Position numbers and translations under genes: made by a program. From the NCBI GenBank assembly GCA_937928405.1, contig CALFWZ010000055.1:18348-82347 (forward strand): a stretch of DNA of 64,000 nucleotides, read 5' to 3'. This DNA is from an uncultured Saprospiraceae bacterium. GTDB taxonomy: Bacteria; Bacteroidota; Bacteroidia; Chitinophagales; Saprospiraceae. The notes below the pieces were generated by a model. That model was not told the DNA's origin and searched no databases. It saw only the letters and a program-made list of their open reading frames with translations. Below are positions 18,522 through 27,222 of the stretch, piece by piece (within the stretch, counting starts at the first letter, position 1; each line of letters begins with the position of its first letter).

Positions 18522-19640
18522 ATGAAAAAAAGTATCTACGTTGCCGCCACTGGACAACATGTCGGAAAAACCACTTCTACACTGGGCCTGACGGCGGCAC
18601 TTAGTAGCCTAAACCTTCAGGGCGTAGGTTATTGCAAACCTGTTGGACAAGAAGTAAAAGATTTTGAAAACTTAACGGTGGATAAAGATGCTTTTCTTTT
18701 CTCTAGAATCATGAATTTCGAGCTTTCGCAAAAAGTTCATAGCCCAGTAATTTTAGGTAAAGGCGCTACCACTGCCTACCTCGACGATCCAGCAAAATAT
18801 CCCTATCGAGAAAATATCCTCAACGCGGCCGAATTTTTACACGAGCATAACGAAGTGGTGGTCTACGAAGGTACCGGACACCCCGGCGTGGGTAGCATTG
18901 TCAATCTTTCCAACGCAGAGGTAGCAAAATTATTGAACGCCAAAGTGGTCATGGTCGCAGAAGGAGGGGTGGGCAATACGATTGATAAACTCAATATGTC
19001 ACTCGCTTTATTTCGTGAAAAAAAGGTACCCATCATCGGTGTAATTATCAATAAAGTATTGCCCAAAAAGATGGAAAAAATAGAGCATTATGTTGGTAAA
19101 AAATTAGATCAAATGGGAATTCCTCTTCTCGGTTTGCTCCCTTACGAAAAGCGAATGTCTTATCCCATTATGTACACCGTCAAGGAAGCCATTAAAGGAA
19201 GGAGTACTTGCCATGAAAAAAAATTACTCAATCGAATTGAAAAAATCATTCCTGGCTCTCTAGTTTACGATGTAGAAAATATTCACAAATGTAGTAACCA
19301 GCTATTGGTCGTCAGTTATAAACGAGCCAATGAATCTATTCGAACTGTTGAAATGGTAACGGCTAAAATGGGCAGAGAAACTTGTCCACTCGCAGGTATC
19401 ATCCTGACCGGCGAAGGGCGACTCAATCCTGGCCAAGGAGAACATCCAACCATCCATATGGACTATATCAACAAGCATCAGATTCCGGTGGTGTCTACTA
19501 CTTTGGATACCCTCGGTGCTTATACCAAGATCAATCAAATAGAAGTAAAAATCAATACGGATACTCCTTGGAAAGTAAAGCGAGCCATTGAGTTGATTAA
19601 AAACCATGTAGATTTAGAAAAAATAATGTCTTCTTTTTAG
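18522..19640 (+). CDS. BioD/Pta-N-like P-loop protein with DRTGG-type C-terminus
   Basis: A 372-aa protein. The N-terminal half (1-220) is a dethiobiotin-synthetase-like AAA_26 domain with P-loop GQHVGKT (11-17), KPVGQE and VVYEGTGHPGVGS. The C-terminal ~120 residues resemble the DRTGG domain that follows AAA_26 in the N-terminal half of long phosphotransacetylases. Here there is no phosphotransacetylase catalytic domain, so it is a stand-alone regulator-like module. It might sense nucleotides or CoA metabolites, or be a divergent ligase; the role is unknown. It is convergent with the GH74-like gene and ends just before a hairpin. Confidence 0.78.
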   Translation: MKKSIYVAATGQHVGKTTSTLGLTAALSSLNLQGVGYCKPVGQEVKDFENLTVDKDAFLFSRIMNFELSQKVHSPVILGKGATTAYLDDPAKYPYRENILNAAEFLHEHNEVVVYEGTGHPGVGSIVNLSNAEVAKLLNAKVVMVAEGGVGNTIDKLNMSLALFREKKVPIIGVIINKVLPKKMEKIEHYVGKKLDQMGIPLLGLLPYEKRMSYPIMYTVKEAIKGRSTCHEKKLLNRIEKIIPGSLVYDVENIHKCSNQLLVVSYKRANESIRTVEMVTAKMGRETCPLAGIILTGEGRLNPGQGEHPTIHMDYINKHQIPVVSTTLDTLGAYTKINQIEVKINTDTPWKVKRAIELIKNHVDLEKIMSSF

Positions 19641-19650
19641 AAAAAAATCC

Positions 19651-19680
19651 AGGCACGCCACAAAAAAGTTGCGTACCTGA
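19651..19680. terminator. Hairpin terminator between convergent genes
   Basis: CAGGCACGCCAC pairs with GTTGCGTACCTG (two mismatches) around a six-A loop. It lies between stops at 19640 (+) and 19721 (-). Confidence 0.6.
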
Positions 19681-19720
19681 ATCAATTGTTCTACTTATTA
19701 AAAATAGACTACTCAAATTC

Positions 19721-22447
19721 TTATTGCTTCGTTATTTTTCGGGTTTTCATTCTTATTCCGTTATTCCAGTTTAGCCAGTAAACTCCTACTGGTAAATCTT
19801 CTATGTTAATTTCACTGCTTTGGTTTTTATCTAGGTTCCACGAATGAACCAACAGTCCTCGTCCGTCAAAAAGATTTACCTCCGTTGCGATCTCGGCTTC
19901 CAAGTACAACAAGTCTCTTACCGGATTAGGGTATATTTTTAGTTTCTCTGTAGGATCAAAAAATACAGATACTATTTTAGAATACGAATAAGTCCCATCG
20001 AAGTCCACTGATTTTATACGATAATAATTATGTCCAATCTCAGGATCATTGTGTACAAACTCATAGTTATTTAAACGATTACTAAATCCGACTGCTCGCA
20101 CGGAACCTATTTTTTTAAATTCAGCATCATTAGCTTTAGCTTCTATTTCAAAATGACTGGCGTTCTCTTCACTCAAAGTTTCCCAAGCGATCAGGGTCGA
20201 ACGTTCTTGCACCATTGCTTTCAAATTTCCTTCTTCAATTGGAAGGGCCGTCAGCAAATTATCTGTCCCAATAAAATAACCATTCGACGCAACACCTACG
20301 TATACTTTTCCTGGCGTAATTTGATCGGCAGCCATCGTCGTAATTTGTGCATAAATCCCAGCAGGATAGGTGCCGATTTTATCCCAAGTCAATCCTTGAT
20401 CGGCAGAACGAAAAATTCCTTCTTCCTCATTAAATACTCCCGCTGCATAAAAAGCTGAAAAATTATTGATCGACGCTCCCGCCGTAATAGCCGAAGCTTT
20501 GGGGCTATTAAGCAAAGTGAAGCTTTGTCCCCGATCCGTGGAATAATAAATTTCAGATGCTTCATTTCCGACCCCCAACGTAAATAATAAATGACCTGCT
20601 TTTCTTGGTACAGCTACCAACTGTGCATGCCATCCATCAATGGGAAGATTAGCCGGCGAGGCCGTCCATGTCGCACCACCATCTGTTGATACAAACAATC
20701 CACTTTCCCAATGATAAAGATAAAAAGTACCCGAAGTCACGGCATCAGCGATCAACACTTTCTTTTCTAAATAATAAGCATGATGACCGCCGTTACTCAT
20801 TCCCGGTAACGAAGTCTCTGTCCATGTCGTACCGCCATCCGTTGTAAAATAGGGGTTACCATTAAAGCTAGGTAGCCAGACAATGTTATTTGTATTTTGA
20901 CAGTCTACGGCAATGTTTCCAAATTCTAATCCTGCCGGATGCGTACCATTTGAGATAGAAGGAAAAACATTCCACGTATTTCCACCATCAGAAGAATACC
21001 CACTTTGCTGAGCTCCATCAGGACAACAGAAACGATGGTCGTCTACCACACCCACGATAAAATTTGGATCCCCCGTAGAATAGTCTAAATCCCAACCACT
21101 ATTAAACCGATTTTCAGGGTTAATTTGCTCCGCAGAATAAGTCGATGGATCAGTAATTTTCCATAAAGGTAAATCCCAAGTAGCTGTTAGAATATTTCCA
21201 TTAGGTGGAACAATAATGTCATTAGATACCAAAGCCTCTGTACCAGCATTTAGCGATTCCCACATAATTTCTTCATCGTTGATATCTGTCGTATTTACAA
21301 TACCAAATCCCTGCGCTAACCATAATTTATCAGGCGTGACAGGATCAAATAATAATTCACCAATAGAAATCCATCCTCTATTATCGTATTCGTTAATCCA
21401 ATCTACATCCGTTGAATTAACATCCTGCCAGAGTTCGTCCCAATTCTGTCCACCATCGGTAGAACGTAGGCATTGTCCATTTTCTTGACTGACATAAATT
21501 CTATTTTCATTAAAAGGATCAATCGCAATTCCTGTAAAATAATTATCAAAAGGTGCTAAGGCAGTCCAACTTCCGTTTTGGTAACGCATAATTTGGTAAT
21601 CCGCCGTGAGGTATAAAGTCCCCGTGGTATTGACAATTGCTTCTTCTATATGGTGACCATTATTGAGGGTTGGTCCATTCGGCCGATTGTCAATCCGGGT
21701 CCACGTAATTCCTGTATCATCGGAAAAATAAATACCTGCATCGTTAACTGTTGCGAATAAATTATTCGTCAAACCATTTGTGATTCCACCTGATTGGTCA
21801 AAAATAATATTGGTCACACCGAACCCATCATTTCCGGAAGGAATGACTCCAAGACTGATTTGATTCCAATTATCACCACCATCCCGAGTATACCATAAAC
21901 CATCTGATTGTGTTGCAAAAAATACATTGTCTGCATTTTGTGGATCAACGGCCAGTCGCTCCCCAGAAGTTCTACCTTCATCATTGGCTCCCACGTACAC
22001 ATTGCAGAGATTCGTTTTATTCCAAGTATTTCCTTGGTCATCAGAAATAAAAACACAACCCACTTCATTAGATGGTACAGGAACAGTAGTTTGAAAAACC
22101 ATATAAGCACGATTCGCATCAGAGGGAGCAGATACGATACTGAGTACTCCCCCATAGGTATTGGCATTCCAGATTTCAGCGTTGTGATTGACTTCATCAG
22201 CGGGCATCGAAAATTCCGTAACGATTTGTGTCCAAGCCGTTCCTGCTTCATTAAGTCGATAAGCACCACCAACATCACTTCGGAAATAAATCGGACTTCC
22301 ACTAGGATGAATATCCATTCCGGTTGCCCAACCACCATTGCCAACTCGGATGGGTTCCCAAAGATAATTAGCTGTTATATCAATTTGTGCCAATAGCGTT
22401 CCTGAGAAAAAAATGAGGAAGCAAAAGAAGAAGTTATTTTTTTTCAT
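19721..22447 (-). CDS. T9SS-exported BNR/sortilin-fold protein, GH74 (xyloglucanase)-like
   Basis: A 908-aa secreted protein. Signal peptide 1-20 (ending LLAQ). The mature start WEPIRVGNGGWATGMDIHP followed by YFRSDVGGAYR (D58) matches the N-terminal blade of GH74 endo-xyloglucanases, and many Asp-box/BNR repeats (patterns like STDGGQNW, SDDQGNTW) build seven-bladed propellers. A linker (about 745-830) precedes a T9SS type A sorting domain (KIYPNP...LPVGVYWL, 837-908). It is probably anchored on or released from the cell surface, perhaps for plant or algal glucan. The second GH74 catalytic aspartate could not be assigned by eye, so activity is uncertain; a non-enzymatic BNR protein is the alternative. 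Confidence 0.8.
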   Translation of the reverse strand: MKKNNFFFCFLIFFSGTLLAQIDITANYLWEPIRVGNGGWATGMDIHPSGSPIYFRSDVGGAYRLNEAGTAWTQIVTEFSMPADEVNHNAEIWNANTYGGVLSIVSAPSDANRAYMVFQTTVPVPSNEVGCVFISDDQGNTWNKTNLCNVYVGANDEGRTSGERLAVDPQNADNVFFATQSDGLWYTRDGGDNWNQISLGVIPSGNDGFGVTNIIFDQSGGITNGLTNNLFATVNDAGIYFSDDTGITWTRIDNRPNGPTLNNGHHIEEAIVNTTGTLYLTADYQIMRYQNGSWTALAPFDNYFTGIAIDPFNENRIYVSQENGQCLRSTDGGQNWDELWQDVNSTDVDWINEYDNRGWISIGELLFDPVTPDKLWLAQGFGIVNTTDINDEEIMWESLNAGTEALVSNDIIVPPNGNILTATWDLPLWKITDPSTYSAEQINPENRFNSGWDLDYSTGDPNFIVGVVDDHRFCCPDGAQQSGYSSDGGNTWNVFPSISNGTHPAGLEFGNIAVDCQNTNNIVWLPSFNGNPYFTTDGGTTWTETSLPGMSNGGHHAYYLEKKVLIADAVTSGTFYLYHWESGLFVSTDGGATWTASPANLPIDGWHAQLVAVPRKAGHLLFTLGVGNEASEIYYSTDRGQSFTLLNSPKASAITAGASINNFSAFYAAGVFNEEEGIFRSADQGLTWDKIGTYPAGIYAQITTMAADQITPGKVYVGVASNGYFIGTDNLLTALPIEEGNLKAMVQERSTLIAWETLSEENASHFEIEAKANDAEFKKIGSVRAVGFSNRLNNYEFVHNDPEIGHNYYRIKSVDFDGTYSYSKIVSVFFDPTEKLKIYPNPVRDLLYLEAEIATEVNLFDGRGLLVHSWNLDKNQSSEINIEDLPVGVYWLNWNNGIRMKTRKITKQ

Positions 22448-22529
22448 AATTGAAATATTTTAGAGTATAAATTCTATGGATGACAGCTATGAAACGAACA
22501 TGCTTTTAAATACCCTACTGATTGTCAAC

Positions 22530-22537
22530 TATCTTTT
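22530..22537 (+). promoter_or_regulatory. Probable -7 box TATCTTTT for the fecI-like operon
   Basis: A near-consensus TAnnTTTG box 30 bp upstream of the sigma-factor ATG at 22567, in the spacer shared with the divergent GH74-like gene. Confidence 0.35.
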
Positions 22538-22566
22538 TAAATTACTGTTTATAGGAAAGATTATTT

Positions 22567-23106
22567 ATGGCAACCAATTCTAAAAATAAAAATGGTATAT
22601 GCGAACCCGCAACTTTCAAGTCCATCTTCACGGAAGAAGGACGTGGCTTACGTAATTTTTTATATTTTAAAACTGGAAATTTAGAACAATCCGAAGATTT
22701 AGTGCAGGAAGCTTTTTTAAAATTATGGGAAAAATGTGCGGCCGTTCTACCTCAAAAAGCACGCAGTTTTTTATACACGATCGCCAATAATTTAATGATC
22801 GACCAGCAACGACGAAAAAAGGTCATCCTCAAACACCGACAGCAATTAGAAGCTACTACTACCACTACCGATGCTGCTTATCTACTCGAAATGCAAGAGT
22901 TTAAAGTCCGCCTAGAATCCGTTATTGAAGGTATGCCTGAAAAAAGTAGAATTGTTTTTTTACTTAATAGAATTGAACAAAAAACCTACGCAGAAATTGC
23001 CATACAACTTGGAATCGGGGTCAAAGCAGTAGAAAAGAGAATGCACCGGGCCTTACAAGATTTCCGAAAATTAGAGATCGAGGTAGGTAGAAAAAAGAAA
23101 AAGTAG
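22567..23106 (+). CDS. FecI-type ECF RNA polymerase sigma factor
   Basis: A 179-aa extracytoplasmic-function sigma factor. Region 2 is visible at LEQSEDLVQEAFLKLWEK and continues through LYTIANNLMIDQQRR. Region 4 lies at MPEKSRIVFLLNRIEQKTYAEIAIQLGIGVKAVEKRMHRAL-type sequence (about 125-165). The next genes encode a FecR-type anti-sigma factor and a TonB-dependent receptor, the standard Bacteroidota trans-envelope signalling set. It should direct transcription of this operon when the receptor binds its ligand. Confidence 0.93.
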   Translation: MATNSKNKNGICEPATFKSIFTEEGRGLRNFLYFKTGNLEQSEDLVQEAFLKLWEKCAAVLPQKARSFLYTIANNLMIDQQRRKKVILKHRQQLEATTTTTDAAYLLEMQEFKVRLESVIEGMPEKSRIVFLLNRIEQKTYAEIAIQLGIGVKAVEKRMHRALQDFRKLEIEVGRKKKK

Positions 23107-23137
23107 GGTTTCTTTAAGCAAACCCGTTTTATATATA

Positions 23138-24040
23138 ATGGAAGCATCTAACGACAACACTTTACTGGCGCAATGGCTAGCTGGCACCATTTCGGAGGCC
23201 AATCGGAAAGTCTTGTCCGAAACCGTAGATTTAGATGCTTTGTCCAAAAAATTAGCTTTGGTCGATGAATTTACGGTACCTGATTATAACGGAGCAGCAA
23301 TATGGGAAAAGATAGAAGATAAAAAGAACAACCCCCAAAGAAAGGTTAGACAGCTACTCCGGCCATTACTTGCCACTGCCGCCGCGATTTTAGGATTCAT
23401 GATGATTTGGTTTTTCTGGTCTGGTGATAACATAGTAGAACTTGCTGCTAACACTGGAGAGAAAATTGAATTCATGCTGCCCGATAGTTCTACGCTCTAT
23501 CTTAACGCTGGAACCAAAGCTACCTACAACGCAGACAATTACCTGAATGAGCGAACTATTCATTTGGAAGGCCAGGGGTTCTTTTCCGTAAAAAAAGGAA
23601 GTCTATTTGTCGTCAAAACGGACCGCGGTAATATCCGAGTACTCGGTACTACGTTTGATATAAACACAAGAGGTCACAAAATATTTGCAGCCTGTTATTC
23701 AGGAAAAGTAGCTGTTGAAAAAAACAAACAACAGGTAGTGCTAACAGCCGACGAAATAGTATTAGAAAAGGATGGAGCTTTGCAAAAAATCACCGTACCT
23801 TCTTCTGATAAACCGGAGTGGATAGATGGATTGTCCCGTTTTGAAAAGGTGCCATTAAACTTGGTTTTTGAAGAACTAGCGCGACAGTATTCGGTAGTCG
23901 TTCAATACGAAATAGATTTAACGGGACGAGAATTTTCTGGCGTATTTCCGCACAATAATTTAGACAACTCATTAAAATTAATTTGCGGTGCCATGAATTT
24001 AAATTTTACAAAAAAAGAAAATATAATTACGATTAAGTAA
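23138..24040 (+). CDS. FecR-family anti-sigma factor
   Basis: A 300-aa membrane protein. A short cytoplasmic N-terminus that should bind the sigma factor is followed by one transmembrane helix (about 75-93), a FecR domain (about 98-200, including LNAGTKATYN and VLGTTFDI) and a C-terminal STN-like DUF4974 region (ending LNFTKKENIITIK). It relays the receptor signal to the sigma factor encoded 31 bp upstream. The TonB receptor gene starts 7 bp downstream. Confidence 0.93.
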   Translation: MEASNDNTLLAQWLAGTISEANRKVLSETVDLDALSKKLALVDEFTVPDYNGAAIWEKIEDKKNNPQRKVRQLLRPLLATAAAILGFMMIWFFWSGDNIVELAANTGEKIEFMLPDSSTLYLNAGTKATYNADNYLNERTIHLEGQGFFSVKKGSLFVVKTDRGNIRVLGTTFDINTRGHKIFAACYSGKVAVEKNKQQVVLTADEIVLEKDGALQKITVPSSDKPEWIDGLSRFEKVPLNLVFEELARQYSVVVQYEIDLTGREFSGVFPHNNLDNSLKLICGAMNLNFTKKENIITIK

Positions 24041-24047
24041 GTAATAA

Positions 24048-26666
24048 TTGTTCTACGCTTCTAAAAAAATATTTTTCTACTGGCTGAGTATCGGATGCTG
24101 CCTTTTACTCAACAGCCCTTTGTTTGCCCAAAAAACGCAGTTTTCCTTTGACCATACACCGTTACCTGAAGTCTTGACAGAATTGGAAAAAAATACCGAT
24201 CATACTTTTAGTTATGACCATGATTTAATTGCGCCTATTCTAATTTCAGGAGACTTCAAATTATCTTCCGCAGACCAACTTCTCCAAAAATTGCTTACCC
24301 ATACAGGACTTACTCACAGTACGGTCGATCGACATCTAATCGTAAGACCGGAGCGGCCAATTGATCCGATTGAATTAAAAAAAACATCTGCCATTTGTGG
24401 TTATGTATTGAGTGGTCAGCAACCTTTAGCATTTTCAAATATTATTTTAAAAATTAATGGTCGAGGCAATCAATCCGACCAACAAGGAAAGTTTGAAATA
24501 GCAGGCCCTTTTCTTAAAAATACAGTGGTAGAAATTAGTCATATCGGCTATCGTTCTCAACAAATTTTATTATCTGAATTTATCGGCAAGGAATGTTTGT
24601 CCATCCAATTGTCTCCAGTCGAAAATACGCTGGGGGAAGTCATTGTTTCTGACCAAAATAAACTTTCCAGTAACGACTACTTTAATCAAACAGTCGTATT
24701 TCGTCCCGCCCAAGAATTGATGGTAGCAGGCGCGCCAGATGCTGACATTTTTAAAAATCTACAGCAAATCCCAGGCATTAGTGGTACAGGTGAGACCGCA
24801 ACGGGTATTCATATTCGTGGTGGAACAGCAGATCAAAATCTGATTCTTTGGGACAATATTCCGGTATATCATACTGGACATTTTTTTGGAATGGTTTCTA
24901 ATTTTAATCCTGCGCTAGTAGATAAAGTGGAGGTGCAAAAAAATGGAGCAGATAGCAATTACGGAAATAGTGTATCTGGTGTAGTGGATTTAAAAACGAC
25001 CGATCAAATTCCAACGCAAATTTCAGGAGAGATAGGAACCAATTTATTGTACGGAGATGCTAGTCTAAAAATTCCTGTATTTAAAAAGAAAGCCATGATC
25101 CTGTTAGGTGGGCGGCGCTCTTACACTGATTTTTTTAGAAATAAATCCTATGATAAATTTCTAAATCAAATTTTTCAAAGCGGTCGAGTGAGCGAAGATC
25201 CAGAACGGATTACCGACCGTACCCCCTTAGTTCCAAACACTCGTTTTTATGATCTTAATTTTAAATTTTTATACCAATTAACCCCACGCGATCAGATCAG
25301 TTTTTCTTACTTAAACACAAAAGATCAAACAAATTATAAGCAGTACCTTTATTGGTCTGACGAAATTATTACCGAAGATCAATTGACTTTTAGTAATCGT
25401 GGCTATAACCTACATTTTCAACATCAATGGCAACCGGGACATCAAACCAGGATTAATTTTAGCGAAACAAAATTTACCAGTGAGTATTATTATATCAGCG
25501 ATAATTCACGCGACTTTATTCAGGTAGAACAAGATTACCGTAATCAGATTGGCGAAAAAACGTTAAAAATAAATGATCAGTGGCAGATCGATCAAATACA
25601 TAGTTTTGCCTACGGATATCAATATAGTGCACGCAATTTTCGAATCTTTAGCGACGAGAATTGGTTTGGAGAACTGATTGATTATGATTTTCGTGGCAAG
25701 GCAACCACGCAGTCAGCTTTTGTAAATTACACCTTTCAGGAAAGTGAAAAATATCGGGTAAAACTTGGCTTGCGTTATAATTATCATCATCCACTTAACC
25801 GTCATTATTTTGAACCAGAATTCCGTACCGGATTTTCTCCTATTGCTGGCTTGTCCATTTCTGTAGGAGTAGGACGTGCGTACCAATTTGTCAATCAACT
25901 CATTGTAGACAACGACGATTTCCAAGGAGAAGAATTTTTCTGGACACTGGCTACTAACGCCGATACTTTACGTGGAGAAGTCTTGCGAAATGACCAGATA
26001 GATATCGGTTTTAAATTTCAGAAAAAAGGATGGCTGCTACAAACTGATTTTTTCAAAAAATCGCTGACAGGCATTACTTCTTTTAATGAATTTTCTGACC
26101 GCTATTACAATCCAAACATCACGGGAAAACAAAACATTCATGGAGTAGAGTTTTCCATTAAAAAACAATTTAAGCATCTAAGTTTTCAACTAAATTATCA
26201 ATGGCAACAGAACGAATATGATTTTGAATTTTGGAATGAAGGAAAACCATTTGTTCCTCGACATTTTCAACAAAATCGGTTGCAATTACTCAGCGTTTAT
26301 CAAACGGATCGCTGGCTTTTCTCCGCCAACTGGACCATTGCAGATGGCCTACAATACACACCCGCTACCACTTTAAAATTTGATTCCCCCAGTGGCATTC
26401 CTTACGTTGGATTAGGCAATCGCAATAGCGGACAGCTTCCCACCTATCATCGCATGGACGTTAGTGGGTTATACAAATGGAAAATCAATAAAAATAAAAA
26501 ATGGATATTACATACCGGTTTCTCATTAATCAACGTGTATAATCGCACCAATTTTGTCAATCGTTTTCATACAGTGCAAGATGCTTTTGATAATCCACAA
26601 TTGGTTACTCGTGATAAATTAGGACTGCATTTTATTCCGAATTTTATTGTAAAATTTAAATGGTAA
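24048..26666 (+). CDS. TonB-dependent outer membrane receptor with STN and CarboxypepD_reg-like domains
   Basis: An 872-aa signalling receptor. Domains in order: signal peptide (about 1-27, ending LFAQ), STN secretin/TonB short N-terminal domain (28-105), carboxypeptidase-regulatory-like domain (about 120-200), plug (about 215-330, containing IHIRGGTADQN and NYGNSVSGVVDLKT) and a 22-strand type barrel to a C-terminal aromatic-ended strand. The STN domain fits signalling through the FecR just upstream. The only usable start after the FecR stop is TTG at 24048. The ligand is unknown; the downstream DUF2237 and amidohydrolase genes give the only context. Confidence 0.93.
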   Translation: MFYASKKIFFYWLSIGCCLLLNSPLFAQKTQFSFDHTPLPEVLTELEKNTDHTFSYDHDLIAPILISGDFKLSSADQLLQKLLTHTGLTHSTVDRHLIVRPERPIDPIELKKTSAICGYVLSGQQPLAFSNIILKINGRGNQSDQQGKFEIAGPFLKNTVVEISHIGYRSQQILLSEFIGKECLSIQLSPVENTLGEVIVSDQNKLSSNDYFNQTVVFRPAQELMVAGAPDADIFKNLQQIPGISGTGETATGIHIRGGTADQNLILWDNIPVYHTGHFFGMVSNFNPALVDKVEVQKNGADSNYGNSVSGVVDLKTTDQIPTQISGEIGTNLLYGDASLKIPVFKKKAMILLGGRRSYTDFFRNKSYDKFLNQIFQSGRVSEDPERITDRTPLVPNTRFYDLNFKFLYQLTPRDQISFSYLNTKDQTNYKQYLYWSDEIITEDQLTFSNRGYNLHFQHQWQPGHQTRINFSETKFTSEYYYISDNSRDFIQVEQDYRNQIGEKTLKINDQWQIDQIHSFAYGYQYSARNFRIFSDENWFGELIDYDFRGKATTQSAFVNYTFQESEKYRVKLGLRYNYHHPLNRHYFEPEFRTGFSPIAGLSISVGVGRAYQFVNQLIVDNDDFQGEEFFWTLATNADTLRGEVLRNDQIDIGFKFQKKGWLLQTDFFKKSLTGITSFNEFSDRYYNPNITGKQNIHGVEFSIKKQFKHLSFQLNYQWQQNEYDFEFWNEGKPFVPRHFQQNRLQLLSVYQTDRWLFSANWTIADGLQYTPATTLKFDSPSGIPYVGLGNRNSGQLPTYHRMDVSGLYKWKINKNKKWILHTGFSLINVYNRTNFVNRFHTVQDAFDNPQLVTRDKLGLHFIPNFIVKFKW

Positions 26667-26675
26667 ATTCACGCT

Positions 26676-27125
26676 ATGAAAAAATTATTACTCCCTTTAC
26701 TAAGCGTTGTTTTTTGCTGCTACGCTTTTGTTAATTTTCAAAAAAACAACAACCTTATGGATACTGCTAAAAATGTTTTAGGTACGGAATTAAAATCTTG
26801 TTGTACCGATCCAATGACGGGCTATTACCGTGATGGCGTTTGTAATACTGGCCCTACGGATAGCGGACGTCATGTGGTCTGTGCAGAAATGACGCAGGAG
26901 TTTTTAGATTTTACGAAAGCTCGGGGAAATGATTTATGCACAGCTATTCCTCAATATAATTTTCCTGGATTAAAAGCAGGTGATCGTTGGTGCCTTTGTG
27001 CCTTACGTTGGAAGGAAGCTTTCGACGCAAATAAAGCACCATCCGTTATTTTGGAATCTACCCATATTAAGGCGCTAGATTATGTGACGATAGAAGAATT
27101 ACTGTCTTTAGCCGTCAAAAAATAA
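26676..27125 (+). CDS. DUF2237 protein with N-terminal export signal
   Basis: A 149-aa protein. Residues 30-145 match the DUF2237 family, with its conserved CCTDPMTGYYRDG, CNTGP, SRGND-like ARGNDL, and GDRWCLCALRW elements and conserved cysteines. DUF2237 function is unknown. Most family members that I know lack a leader; here the first ~27 residues form a hydrophobic stretch, so the protein may be exported or membrane-anchored. A second ATG at 26757 would remove the leader. It starts 9 bp after the TonB receptor stop, so it belongs to the FecIR-regulated operon. Confidence 0.85.
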   Translation: MKKLLLPLLSVVFCCYAFVNFQKNNNLMDTAKNVLGTELKSCCTDPMTGYYRDGVCNTGPTDSGRHVVCAEMTQEFLDFTKARGNDLCTAIPQYNFPGLKAGDRWCLCALRWKEAFDANKAPSVILESTHIKALDYVTIEELLSLAVKK

Positions 27126-27181
27126 GCGTTTATTGTATAATTATTAGCATCAAAAATATCTGCCAGAAGACATGGTATTGA

Positions 27182-27210
27182 GTTTGAAATTACTACCTTT
27201 ATTTCAAACC
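27182..27210 (+). promoter_or_regulatory. Palindrome around a -7 box upstream of the amidohydrolase
   Basis: GTTTGAAAT (27182-27190) and ATTTCAAAC (27201-27209) form a perfect inverted repeat, and the -7-like box TACCTTTA (27194-27201) lies between the arms. The position suggests an operator that overlaps the promoter. Confidence 0.45.
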
Positions 27211-27222
27211 TAAATCTACGCC

